Shown: piece by piece, positions 1-6,807 of the stretch | How positions within the stretch are numbered: the first letter of the stretch is position 1 | Layout of the letters: every line of letters starts with the position of its first letter | Origin: SAR202 cluster bacterium | GTDB taxonomy: Bacteria; Chloroflexota; Dehalococcoidia; SAR202; GCA-002694895 | Direction: 5' to 3' | Length of the DNA: 12,698 nt | Assembly (NCBI GenBank): GCA_009391605.1 | Contig: VFGQ01000020.1 | Coordinates: 1-12,698, forward strand | Notes under the pieces: generated by a model | Told to the model about the DNA's origin: nothing | The model's database searches: none | What the model saw: only the letters and a program-made list of their open reading frames with translations | Made by a program: the position numbers and the translations under genes

Positions 1-216
1 TTTTGATTCGTCATAAAGGTAAGTTGCTTCCATGCTTAAGGTATGCACTCCTCTATGAATATTGGCATTATTATTAGAATAGAAATTAGACAAAGTATCA
101 ATGACAACTTTTGGTTTTTGGCTAGTTGCTGCGTTATCGAAATAAATTAATTTATTATCTTTTATCTTTCTGTTTAATATCGGGAAATCTTTTATTATTG
201 TTTTAAAATCAACCAT
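1..216 (-). CDS. sufS: Cysteine desulfurase SufS, N-terminal part (cut by window edge)
   Basis: PLP-dependent cysteine desulfurase that removes sulfur from L-cysteine and passes it as a persulfide to SufU for Fe-S cluster assembly. I translated the 72 codons that lie inside the window, from an ATG at 216 down to base 1. The N-terminus reads MVDFKTIIKDFPIL, followed by the family hallmarks IYFDNAATSQKP (residues 24-35) and NANIHRGVHTLS (residues 50-61), both typical of group II (SufS/CsdA) desulfurases. The PLP lysine and the catalytic cysteine loop lie beyond the window. It is the last visible gene of the suf cluster, 55 bases downstream of sufU. No clear Shine-Dalgarno precedes the ATG (the context is ATACAAATGG), and an AT-rich hairpin sits in the gap. 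The family call is firm. SufS rather than a paralogue such as CsdA rests on context. Confidence 0.93.
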   Translation of the reverse strand, partial: MVDFKTIIKDFPILNRKIKDNKLIYFDNAATSQKPKVVIDTLSNFYSNNNANIHRGVHTLSMEATYLYDESK

Positions 217-235
217 TTGTATTTATGTAATGAAT

Positions 236-267
236 TATATAAATATTCTAACAGAATTAAGTATATA
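236..267. repeat. Imperfect AT-rich hairpin in the sufU-sufS gap
   Basis: Outer arms TATATA (236-241 and 262-267) and inner arms ATTCT / AGAAT (245-249 and 253-257) surround a 3-base loop, with a small internal bulge between the arms. It fills most of the only sizeable gap between suf genes. There is no T-run after it on the coding (minus) strand, so it does not look like an intrinsic terminator. It could be a processing or stability element that sets sufS levels, or simply chance pairing in AT-rich DNA. Confidence 0.3.
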
Positions 268-271
268 AATT

Positions 272-724
272 TTATTCTGTTGTAATTGTGCTTTGGTCAT
301 TCCTTATAGCTGATTCTATTGTATGGCAAGCTAAAATAGCACATTTTATTCTTGCAGGATAAGCTGAAATACCTGAAAGAAAAGTTAAATCTCCTAAATC
401 CTCAATGTTTTCATTTGAGTCTAATCGATTTGTAACCATTTTTTTAAAAATGTTTGTTATATGCTGTGCATCGTTTATTTTTTTACTTTTTAGTGTTTCT
501 GTAAATAATGAACTGGCACCTTTTGATATAGCACAGCCTACACCTGTAAATTGAATTTTATTAATTTTGTTATTTGTAATTTCTAGGTAAAATTCAACCT
601 CATCTCCGCATAAAGGGTTATAACCTTTTGAATAATTTGTGTAATTATTCATTTTTCCAAAATTTCTCGGTCTGCGGTTATGATCTATTATTAATTCTTG
701 ATATATTTCGTTTAGTTCACTCAT
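272..724 (-). CDS. sufU: SufU-type Fe-S assembly sulfur-transfer protein
   Basis: 150-residue SufU/IscU-fold protein. In systems of this kind SufU is a zinc protein that accepts sulfur from SufS and delivers it to the SufBCD scaffold. The N-terminus (LNEIYQELIIDHNRRPRNFG) is typical of the family. The metal and sulfur ligands are in place: Cys39 and Asp41 in NPLCGD, Cys64 in GVGCAIS, and Cys128 in ARIKCAI. The 64-residue spacing between Cys64 and Cys128 includes the extra segment that separates SufU from the shorter IscU. A further Cys133 is present. The gene starts 3 bases after the sufD stop and has no obvious ribosome-binding site, so translational coupling to sufD is likely. It lies before sufS, whereas many suf operons place it after. 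An IscU-like scaffold role is less likely given the insertion and the SufBCD context. Confidence 0.93.
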   Translation of the reverse strand: MSELNEIYQELIIDHNRRPRNFGKMNNYTNYSKGYNPLCGDEVEFYLEITNNKINKIQFTGVGCAISKGASSLFTETLKSKKINDAQHITNIFKKMVTNRLDSNENIEDLGDLTFLSGISAYPARIKCAILACHTIESAIRNDQSTITTE

Positions 725-727
725 AAT

Positions 728-2023
728 TTAAAAATCAAATTTATATGAAGGAAGCGTATTGATATAATTTTTTACCAGATAATCATTTAATTCATTTATA
801 TTCACTTTATCAATGATTTCCATAGCAAATCCTGAAATTAACATTTTACTAGCTGTTTCTAAATCTAAACCTCTACTTCTCATATAATACACTGTTTTTT
901 CATCAATATTACCTGCCGTGGCACCATGTCCAGCCAAAATATCATCTACATAAATGAATAAGCTAGGTTTACTATCTATTTCTGCTTTGGGCGATAGAAC
1001 TAAATTTTTGTCAGATTGAAGAGAATCTGTTTTTATTGCACCTTCTCTCACTAAAACAGTACCTCCAAATATTGCGTGTGATTCGCCATCTAAGATCCCT
1101 TTATAATTTATTCTGCTGATACAATGTGGTGCTATATGATCAAGGTTAATATAATTATCTAAATGTTCTTTTCCCGAAGTGTAATATAATCCATTTAATT
1201 CTATTTCTGAATGTTCATGTGGCATACTTACTTTTAAATCATATCTAGCCAATTGAGCACCTTTGGAAAATGCAAAAGATTTAAATTTAGATTTTTCATC
1301 AATGTATACTCTTGTTGTATTTGTATGTATAGAATTTTCTGATTCTTCCAATAATCTGTAATGTTTTAAATCACTTTGTTTATTGATTTTAATTTCCAAA
1401 ACATTATTTGATGTATATTTTGAATTTTTGTTCCCATAATGATTTTCTATAAGCTCAAGCTGAGATTTGGAATCAATATTAATGAAAACTTTTGGATTGT
1501 TTAGAATAAAATTTTCTGAATTGTTATAGTTAATAAAATTTATTAATAATTTAACACTATCGCCAGTTATATTTATGAATATATAATCGGTACATAGGGC
1601 TGAATTTAATATTGCCATTTCTTCATTTGTATCACTCAGTAAACTATTAAATTTGTTTAGTTCTTTTGTTGTTAATGTGTTTATTGAGCTACTTTTAATA
1701 TTAATATTTGAATTATTTATATTATTCTTTTTGCTTAATTTACCATTAATAATATTTATTACATCAAATTCTTTAGGTGATAATTCTTGTGATTTGGGAT
1801 TTGAATTTTCTGTTTCTACAACTGGAAGAATATAATTAATCGATGTAAATTTATTTAAATTTGTATATTTCCACTCTTCATTACCTTTTCTGTGTGTTGG
1901 TAATCCAATTTGTTTTAATTTAGATAAATTATTTAATCTAAATTCATTAGCTATATCTTTATTAGAATTTAATTTATCTGTAGTTTTGGATACAAAATCT
2001 ATAAAATTTGTGTTGGAATTCAT
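728..2023 (-). CDS. sufD: Fe-S cluster assembly protein SufD
   Basis: 431-residue SufD, the partner of SufB in the SufB-SufC2-SufD scaffold that builds Fe-S clusters in the cytosol. The N-terminal helical region carries the family signature around residues 40-56 (GLPTHRKGNEEWKYTNL). The C-terminal beta-helix holds MPHEHSEIELNGLYY (267-281), HLDNYINLDHIAPHC (287-301) and AGHGATAGNIDE (364-375), with His366 as the likely cluster-site histidine. It reads AGHGAT rather than the CSHGAT form I recall from proteobacterial SufD. I recall AGH from Firmicutes-type proteins, so this is probably lineage variation. Residues about 70-210 are weakly conserved, and about 93-115 are very rich in Asn and Ser. 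The gene starts 12 bases after the sufC stop with only a weak Shine-Dalgarno. Length is normal for the family. Confidence 0.95.
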   Translation of the reverse strand: MNSNTNFIDFVSKTTDKLNSNKDIANEFRLNNLSKLKQIGLPTHRKGNEEWKYTNLNKFTSINYILPVVETENSNPKSQELSPKEFDVINIINGKLSKKNNINNSNINIKSSSINTLTTKELNKFNSLLSDTNEEMAILNSALCTDYIFINITGDSVKLLINFINYNNSENFILNNPKVFINIDSKSQLELIENHYGNKNSKYTSNNVLEIKINKQSDLKHYRLLEESENSIHTNTTRVYIDEKSKFKSFAFSKGAQLARYDLKVSMPHEHSEIELNGLYYTSGKEHLDNYINLDHIAPHCISRINYKGILDGESHAIFGGTVLVREGAIKTDSLQSDKNLVLSPKAEIDSKPSLFIYVDDILAGHGATAGNIDEKTVYYMRSRGLDLETASKMLISGFAMEIIDKVNINELNDYLVKNYINTLPSYKFDF

Positions 2024-2035
2024 ATGAGTGTCACT

Positions 2036-2797
2036 TTATTTTTTTGATAGCCAATCGTATCCTTTTTTATCTAGCTCTAATGCTAAACTTTTATCTCCAG
2101 ATTTAACGATTTTCCCGTCTATCATTACATGAACATAATCTGGTTTAACATAATCTAAAATTCTTTGATAATGTGTTACTAGAAGAATGGAATTATTTGA
2201 AGAAGAAAAATTTTCTATTCCATTTGAAACAATTTTAAGAGCATCAATATCTAATCCTGAGTCTGTTTCATCTAATATTGCTAATTTTGGATTTATTAAA
2301 GAGAGTTGAAGTATCTCGTTTCGTTTCTTTTCCCCTCCTGAGAATCCTTCGTTTACATTTCTTTTAAGAAAATCCTGACTAATATCTACTTTTTCTGCAC
2401 ATTCATTTAAAATTGAGTCAAAGTCTTTTGTACTTAAAGGATCTTTCCCATTATATTCTCTTTGAGAATCTAAAGAAGATTTAAGAAATTGCCACATTCT
2501 TACTCCTGGTAGTTCAACGGGATATTGAAAAGCAAGAAACAATCCTAAACATGCTCTTATTTCCGGATCTTTATCTATTAAAGTTTGACCTAGAAAATTG
2601 ATTTCCCCAGAATTTACAAAATATTCAGGATTTCCAGCTAAAATATTTGCCAATGTACTCTTTCCTGATCCGTTTGGTCCCATAATAGTATGTTTTTCGC
2701 CCATGTTTATTGTTAAATTAAAATCTTTTAAAATTTGAGTATCTGCTACAGAAGCATTTAAATTTTTTATCTCTAATAATGTTTTATTATTTGTCAT
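2036..2797 (-). CDS. sufC: Fe-S assembly ATPase SufC
   Basis: 253-residue soluble ABC-type ATPase that powers conformational change in the SufBCD scaffold. All nucleotide-binding motifs are intact: Walker [10 protein letters not shown] (40-48), Q-loop at Gln91 in AFQYP, ABC signature [10 protein letters not shown] (152-161), Walker B plus catalytic Glu in [14 protein letters not shown] (172-185), and the switch His209. The signature with EKKRNEI and the segment [11 protein letters not shown] are diagnostic of SufC rather than a transporter ATPase. No membrane segment is present. The start ATG overlaps the sufB stop (ATGA, 4 bases) and has a good AAGGA ribosome site at 2806-2810, 8 bases upstream inside sufB, which indicates tight coupling. 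Confidence 0.97.
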   Translation of the reverse strand: MTNNKTLLEIKNLNASVADTQILKDFNLTINMGEKHTIMGPNGSGKSTLANILAGNPEYFVNSGEINFLGQTLIDKDPEIRACLGLFLAFQYPVELPGVRMWQFLKSSLDSQREYNGKDPLSTKDFDSILNECAEKVDISQDFLKRNVNEGFSGGEKKRNEILQLSLINPKLAILDETDSGLDIDALKIVSNGIENFSSSNNSILLVTHYQRILDYVKPDYVHVMIDGKIVKSGDKSLALELDKKGYDWLSKK

Positions 2798-4251
2798 CCT
2801 ACTGTTCCTTCTAAACTAACTCGTAAAAGTTGAGATGCCTCAATGGCAAATTCAAATGGGAGTTCTTTAAAAATTCCTTTACAAAACCCATTAATAATCA
2901 TGTAATTAGCATCCTCTAAAGATATACCTCTTTGCTGAGTGTAAAACAACTGATTATCGCTTACTTTTGAAGTTGTAGCTTCGTGCTCTAATTGAGCTGT
3001 TGGGTTTTTGACTTCTATATATGGAATTGTATGTGCTCCACATTTGTCTCCAACAAGCAAAGAATCGCATTGTGTGAAATTCCTTGCATTTTTTGCAGAA
3101 GGAAGTATTTTAACCATACCTCTGTATGTACTGTTAGCTTTACCAGCTGATATCCCTTTTGCAATTATAGTACTTTTAGTATTTTTGCCCATATGAATCA
3201 TTTTGGTACCAGTGTCAGCTTGTTGAAAATTATTAACTAATGCTACAGAGTAAAATTCGCCGACAGAATTATCTCCCTGTAAAATGACTGAAGGATATTT
3301 CCATGTGATTGCTGAACCTGTTTCTACTTGTGTCCATGATATTTTTGAATTTTTACCAGCACATTTACCTCTTTTAGTTACAAAATTATATACTCCTCCT
3401 TCTCCGTTTTTATCCCCTGGAAACCAATTTTGTAAAGTAGAGTATTTGATCTCTGCATCTTCAAGAGCAATTAATTCTACAACAGCTGCATGTAATTGAT
3501 TATTTTTTCGAAATGGTGCAGTACATCCTTCTAGATAACTTACATAACTTCCTTTGTCGGCAATGATTAAAGTTCTTTCAAATTGTCCTGTATCCAGTTC
3601 GTTAATTCTAAAGTAAGTCATTAATTCTACTGGACATCTAACTCCTGGCGGGACATATATAAATGACCCGTCAGTAAAAACTGCAGAATTTAATGTTGCG
3701 TAAAAATTGTCACTGTAAGGAACTACAGATCCAAGATATTTCTGGACTAATTCCGGGTATTTTTGTACAGCCTCACTTATTGGGCAGAAGATTACTCCTG
3801 CATCTTCTAGTTGTTTTTGGTAAGTAGTAGCTACTGATACACTATCCATAATGGCATCTACAGCTACACCTGATAATTTTTTTTGCTCTTCTAATGGAAT
3901 TCCTAACTTATTAAACGCTTTAAGCATTTCAGGATCAACTTCATCTAAGCTTTTTGGGTTTGGTTTATTTGTAGGTGATGAATAATACCTGATATCTTGA
4001 AAATCTATTTTTGGAAATTTGATATTTGCCCATTCTGGTTCGTTTTCTTGATTTTTAAACCAATGCTTTAAAGATTTTAATCTCCAATCCAATAACCATT
4101 TGGGTTCATTTTTCTTTTTTGATATCATTTTTACTATATCTTCTGATAAACCTTTTGGAGCATTATCAGGATTGAAATCAAAATCAAAACCCCATTTATA
4201 ATTGTTGTCATCAAGTTTTGAATTACGTGATATTACATTTTTATTATTCAT
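2794..4251 (-). CDS. sufB: Fe-S cluster scaffold protein SufB
   Basis: 485-residue core scaffold subunit on which nascent Fe-S clusters form. It is the long, highly conserved SufB type. Recognisable blocks include WRLKSLKHW (56-64), [17 protein letters not shown] (194-210), YLEGCTAP (239-246), [15 protein letters not shown] (276-290) and the beta-helix region [14 protein letters not shown] (395-408). By spacing, Cys395, His423 and Glu424 correspond to the Cys405/His433/Glu434 set described for E. coli SufB. No intein interrupts the gene, although sufB is a known intein host. The ATG is set by AAGGA at 4258-4262, 6 bases upstream. It is the first suf gene of the run, 53 bases downstream of the nucleoside hydrolase. 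That gap contains a TATAAT but no convincing -35, so it is unclear whether sufB has its own promoter. Confidence 0.97.
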   Translation of the reverse strand: MNNKNVISRNSKLDDNNYKWGFDFDFNPDNAPKGLSEDIVKMISKKKNEPKWLLDWRLKSLKHWFKNQENEPEWANIKFPKIDFQDIRYYSSPTNKPNPKSLDEVDPEMLKAFNKLGIPLEEQKKLSGVAVDAIMDSVSVATTYQKQLEDAGVIFCPISEAVQKYPELVQKYLGSVVPYSDNFYATLNSAVFTDGSFIYVPPGVRCPVELMTYFRINELDTGQFERTLIIADKGSYVSYLEGCTAPFRKNNQLHAAVVELIALEDAEIKYSTLQNWFPGDKNGEGGVYNFVTKRGKCAGKNSKISWTQVETGSAITWKYPSVILQGDNSVGEFYSVALVNNFQQADTGTKMIHMGKNTKSTIIAKGISAGKANSTYRGMVKILPSAKNARNFTQCDSLLVGDKCGAHTIPYIEVKNPTAQLEHEATTSKVSDNQLFYTQQRGISLEDANYMIINGFCKGIFKELPFEFAIEASQLLRVSLEGTVG

Positions 4252-4257
4252 TGAAAT

Positions 4258-4262
4258 TCCTT
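4258..4262 (-). promoter_or_regulatory. Ribosome-binding site of sufB
   Basis: AAGGA on the minus strand, 6 bases from the sufB ATG. It is one of the clearest Shine-Dalgarno sequences on this strand and fixes the sufB start. Several neighbouring minus-strand genes lack one. Confidence 0.75.
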
Positions 4263-4304
4263 AAAAGTAAAAAGTTAAGTATATTATATTACAATTCCAA
4301 CTGT

Positions 4305-5237
4305 TTATTGAATAAATAGTTGATCAATCAGATTCCATATTTCTGTTTCATTTATTTTGTGAGCAATTTGAATATTGTTATTATTATTTAGGGGAATTGT
4401 TTGCCCTATTTTATCTCCTTCTGTAATTACTTTTACAGAGCAATTCTTATAGGTAAATAAATTTTTTTCAATTAAGCAAATAGTGGCTATAGGATCACAA
4501 AGTGCCATGGCATTTTTATTTGTGTGATATTCGAAAAAACTATTTATTATATTTTTACTAAATTGTGATGACTTAGTATCAGATTTTAAAAATGAGTATT
4601 CATTATTATAAAATTTGATTTTATCTATTATTAAGTCATTGCAAACGTCAAGCCCGACTACTCTTATATTTAATTTTGAATTAAATACTATAGATGCAGA
4701 TTCAGCATCAGCATAAATATTAAATTCAGCATACTTAGTGGCATTCCCCTCTGTAAAAAATGCACCTCCCATTATTATTACTTCATCTATGATTGAACTT
4801 ATTTCGGGAAAAGAAATTAAGGTTTTTGCCAAATTTGTCAGCGGGCCTAACATTAGTAGCTTTATTTTTGCATTCTTTTGTGAATTGTATATTTCATGAA
4901 TATATTCATAAGTTTCAAGATTATGAGTTCTTAAATTTGAATTATTTAACTTTAACGTCAAGCCTTCTTTTCCATGATAATGTTCTGCATCTGTAAACTT
5001 TTCTCCAAGTAAAGTACTATCAGCTCCTTTGAGTAATTGTTTGTAAGAAATCTCAAGATCTGAAAGTATATTTATTAGATTTTTATGAGTGTTCCTTAAT
5101 GATGTATTCCCTCCAATACTGGAAAAAATGATATTATCATCATTGTTTTTGAGTATATTACTCAACATAGCAAGAGATAAAGCATCATCCACACCTGGGT
5201 CTGTATCGATAATTAGATATTTATTAGTCTTCTTCAT
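4305..5237 (-). CDS. Inosine-uridine-preferring type nucleoside hydrolase
   Basis: 310-residue Ca2+-dependent nucleoside N-ribohydrolase of the IunH/Rih family, which splits nucleosides into base and ribose for salvage. The family motif DTDPGVDDAL sits at 11-20, giving metal ligands Asp13, Asp17 and Asp18. The next metal/substrate segment is MLGPLTNL (129-136), then IIMGGAF (154-160) and the ribose-binding EFNIYADAESA (171-181). The C-terminal metal ligand is Asp248 in LCDPIA. Cys247 stands where the well-studied enzymes have the catalytic His just before this Asp. I recall enzymes with Cys here being treated as a separate group, so base specificity is uncertain. The start overlaps the prenyl synthase stop by 4 bases (ATGA). 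No signal peptide is seen, so it is cytosolic. Its link to the flanking isoprenoid and suf genes is probably co-transcription rather than shared function. Confidence 0.88.
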   Translation of the reverse strand: MKKTNKYLIIDTDPGVDDALSLAMLSNILKNNDDNIIFSSIGGNTSLRNTHKNLINILSDLEISYKQLLKGADSTLLGEKFTDAEHYHGKEGLTLKLNNSNLRTHNLETYEYIHEIYNSQKNAKIKLLMLGPLTNLAKTLISFPEISSIIDEVIIMGGAFFTEGNATKYAEFNIYADAESASIVFNSKLNIRVVGLDVCNDLIIDKIKFYNNEYSFLKSDTKSSQFSKNIINSFFEYHTNKNAMALCDPIATICLIEKNLFTYKNCSVKVITEGDKIGQTIPLNNNNNIQIAHKINETEIWNLIDQLFIQ

Positions 5238-6238
5238 TTAGTTCTTTCTATTACATATTTAAATAATTCTACAATATTTGTTTTACTTTTTTTAGTTAAC
5301 TGAGATTTGATGATTAATTCTATAGCTTGATCTAAATACGAATTACATTCTTTCTGAATGGTTGATTTTATTTTATATTTTTCTAATATATCTATTATTA
5401 AAAGGTAAGATTCATTATTTAAATTAGATAATAAATTATTAAATAATATTTTATCTTTTTCCTCAAATTTATTCATAGAAAGTAATATGGGGTATGTTTT
5501 TTTATTATTTTTAAAATCAGAATAATTAGATTTTCCAGTTTTTATGGGATTTCCCCATATACCAAGTAAATCATCAGATATTTGGAACAGAATACCAAAT
5601 ATTATTCCTAGTTTTTGTAACTGTTTTATACTTTGCTCATTCTGTCCTGATAATATACCTGGAAGCTGAAACGCTAAAGTCATCAGAGCTCCTGTTTTTT
5701 TAATAATCATATTTTTATAATCATTCATACTTATAATTTGTTGGGTCTCAAAATTAATATCAAGATATTGTCCTTCGATCATAGAGATACACATATTAGA
5801 AAATTGTTTAATAATATTAATCCTAGACTTGTTGGTTAGTTTATTACTGGTATCAATGTTTGTTATGGTGTCAGAAATATTTTTTATGATGTTCCCTAAT
5901 ATAATAGATTTATATTCTCCTAATTTTTTCCATAATGTAGGAGCTCCTCTTCTAATTTCATCTTTATCCTGAATATCATCATGTATAAGTGAGAATTCAT
6001 GGATTAATTCTATTGAACAAGCTAAATCTAAAAATTCTGAAGGGTTTAGTTTAAACCCTTCAATTATTTCTAGAAAAATAGATGATCTTACTCTTTTTGG
6101 AATATTTGAATTTTGAGATGGAACTATATATGGAAAAATAAATTTTGAAAATTGGTAGTTTTTGTCGTTTAAAATGATGGATTTTAATTCATCATTTATT
6201 AATAATTTGTATTTATTAAGAATTATTGGATCTTTCAA
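5234..6238 (-). CDS. Trans-isoprenyl diphosphate synthase (polyprenyl/geranylgeranyl diphosphate synthase-like)
   Basis: 334-residue all-helical prenyltransferase that condenses allylic diphosphates with isopentenyl diphosphate to make precursors for quinones, carotenoids or carrier lipids. The first Asp-rich motif is DDIQD (87-91) within SLIHDDIQDKDEIRRGAPT. The second reads DDLLG (222-226) in SDDLLGIWGNPIKTGKS, with Gly replacing the usual last Asp, as I recall from actinobacterial-type GGPP synthases. Phe82, the fifth residue before the first motif, hints at a short chain (C15-C20), but chain length cannot be fixed from sequence. The usual GKRxRP segment is altered to KRVRSS (49-54). The start is TTG at 6238: an in-frame TAA lies 15 bases further upstream and there is no better start. 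No Shine-Dalgarno is visible, and a TATAAT 7 bases upstream suggests a leaderless message. Confidence 0.87.
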   Translation of the reverse strand: MKDPIILNKYKLLINDELKSIILNDKNYQFSKFIFPYIVPSQNSNIPKRVRSSIFLEIIEGFKLNPSEFLDLACSIELIHEFSLIHDDIQDKDEIRRGAPTLWKKLGEYKSIILGNIIKNISDTITNIDTSNKLTNKSRINIIKQFSNMCISMIEGQYLDINFETQQIISMNDYKNMIIKKTGALMTLAFQLPGILSGQNEQSIKQLQKLGIIFGILFQISDDLLGIWGNPIKTGKSNYSDFKNNKKTYPILLSMNKFEEKDKILFNNLLSNLNNESYLLIIDILEKYKIKSTIQKECNSYLDQAIELIIKSQLTKKSKTNIVELFKYVIERTK

Positions 6239-6244
6239 ATTTAA

Positions 6245-6250
6245 ATTATA
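6245..6250 (-). promoter_or_regulatory. Candidate -10 element (TATAAT) for the prenyl synthase operon
   Basis: A perfect TATAAT on the minus strand ends 7 bases before the TTG start at 6238. Transcription would then begin at or next to the start codon, giving a leaderless mRNA, which would explain the missing ribosome site. No good -35 lies 16-18 bases upstream. The hexamer is common in AT-rich DNA, so support is modest. Confidence 0.35.
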
Positions 6251-6269
6251 TCTTTAAGTTGTTTGTTTT

Positions 6270-6280
6270 CTAGAGTCTAG
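6270..6280. promoter_or_regulatory. 11-base palindrome CTAGA-G-TCTAG
   Basis: Perfect 5-base arms around a single G. It covers the position expected for the -35 of the minus-strand TATAAT at 6245-6250. It could be an operator half of a larger site. It is short enough to arise by chance. Confidence 0.25.
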
Positions 6281-6307
6281 CAAAAGCAAGAGTTTTTTTC
6301 ATTTCAA

Positions 6308-6336
6308 TTGTGATTATTGCTATTAATTTATATCAT
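6308..6336 (+). promoter_or_regulatory. Candidate sigma-70 promoter of the nuo operon
   Basis: TTGTGA (6308-6313), a 17-base spacer, then TATCAT (6331-6336): 4 of 6 and 5 of 6 matches to the -35 and -10 consensus with ideal spacing. The start point would be near 6343, leaving a leader of about 50 bases before nuoA. It is the best-scoring pair found by eye on this strand in the gap. The -10 lies inside a palindrome, as expected of a repressible promoter. Confidence 0.45.
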
Positions 6337-6345
6337 AATATGATA
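6331..6345. promoter_or_regulatory. 15-base perfect palindrome, candidate operator
   Basis: TATCATA, one central A, then TATGATA: 7-base arms that are exact reverse complements. It spans the predicted nuo -10 and start-point region and, read on the other strand, contains TATGAT, which could be a -10 for the opposite operon. The size and symmetry suit a dimeric helix-turn-helix regulator. The regulator is not encoded in this window. Confidence 0.4.
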
Positions 6346-6395
6346 ACTTCTAAAATGTAATTTAGCCTTTATAAATTTTCTTTGTATTTAGGTAA

Positions 6396-6797
6396 ATGGA
6401 AGAATATAGTATTTATTTTGAAAGATATGGGTATTTTAGTTTATTCTTTGTTGTAGCATTATTAGTTCCAGCCGGGATGCTTTTTGCTTCTTTCTTATTC
6501 AAAATTATTGGTATTAGAAAAAATAATCCCACTCCAGTGAAAACTGATATATATGAAGCTGGTATCCGAACTTTTTCTTCCCGTTGGAGTGGATTTAATT
6601 TTAGATATTATACTTTTGCAATGATGTTTTTAATATTTGATGTAGAAGTTATATTTCTTTTTCCCTGGGCTGCATCTTTAATAAAGTTAAATGATGCATA
6701 TGGATTAATAGTTTTAATTGAGATGTTTGTTTTTATTGGCGTCTTAATTCTTGGATGGTTTTTAGCCTGGAGGCAAAAAGCGATGGAATGGATATAA
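6396..6797 (+). CDS. nuoA: NADH-quinone oxidoreductase subunit A
   Basis: 133-residue membrane subunit (ND3 homologue) at the joint between the membrane arm and the quinone-binding arm of complex I. Three hydrophobic segments are visible at about 13-37, 73-94 and 103-124. The conserved acidic motif [12 protein letters not shown] (81-92) contains Asp82 and Glu84 in the second helix. The first loop, which moves during the catalytic cycle, normally reads YECG or YESG but here is YEAGIR (53-58), with Ala55 in the variable-but-usually-Cys/Ser place. It is the first gene of the operon. The start ATG has a weak AGG only 3 bases upstream. The stop overlaps the nuoB ribosome site. Length is slightly above the family's typical 115-130. 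Confidence 0.95.
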   Translation: MEEYSIYFERYGYFSLFFVVALLVPAGMLFASFLFKIIGIRKNNPTPVKTDIYEAGIRTFSSRWSGFNFRYYTFAMMFLIFDVEVIFLFPWAASLIKLNDAYGLIVLIEMFVFIGVLILGWFLAWRQKAMEWI

Positions 6798-6801
6798 GGA
6801 G
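6796..6801 (+). promoter_or_regulatory. Ribosome-binding site of nuoB
   Basis: AAGGAG with 6 bases to the ATG at 6808. It begins inside the nuoA stop codon and is the strongest Shine-Dalgarno in the nuo operon. It supports the long-N-terminus start for NuoB. Confidence 0.8.
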
Positions 6802-6807
6802 TTTAGA

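Larger units (their letters stand above)
6239..6395. promoter_or_regulatory. Divergent intergenic regulatory region between the prenyl synthase and nuoA
   Basis: 157 bases with no coding potential separate the two divergent operons. It holds a candidate sigma-70 promoter for nuoA, a TATAAT pointing toward the prenyl synthase, and two perfect short palindromes. A run of seven T (6293-6299) has no GC-rich stem before it. No RNA gene is apparent. Both operons must be initiated here or further away, so this is the main control point in the window. Confidence 0.7.

Noticed and set aside
217..271. TATAAT-like sequence upstream of sufS as a separate promoter
   Set aside because: The -35 position is poor (ACTTAA) and the hexamer is part of a TATATA hairpin arm, so it is not convincing.
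1653..1835. Open frame on the plus strand opposite sufD
   Set aside because: It lies antisense within a well-supported sufD, has biased hydrophobic composition from complementing Asn/Lys codons, and shows no motif.
3008..3499. Two open frames on the plus strand opposite sufB
   Set aside because: Both are antisense to a highly conserved part of sufB and have no family resemblance or ribosome site.
4252..4304. TATAAT in the gap upstream of sufB as a promoter
   Set aside because: No acceptable -35 was found at 16-18 bases. Such hexamers are expected often in DNA this AT-rich. A separate sufB promoter remains possible but unproven.
4299..4321. Near-perfect inverted repeat (AACTGTTTATT-G-AATAAATAGTT) across the nucleoside hydrolase stop codon, as a terminator
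   Set aside because: The stem is AT-rich with one mismatch on the transcribed strand, partly coding, and no T-run follows, so an intrinsic terminator is not supported.
4793..4996. Open frame opposite the nucleoside hydrolase
   Set aside because: Antisense shadow of a gene with clear catalytic motifs.
6293..6299. Run of seven T in the divergent region as a terminator tail
   Set aside because: No stem precedes it, and both flanking genes point away from it, so there is no transcript for it to end.
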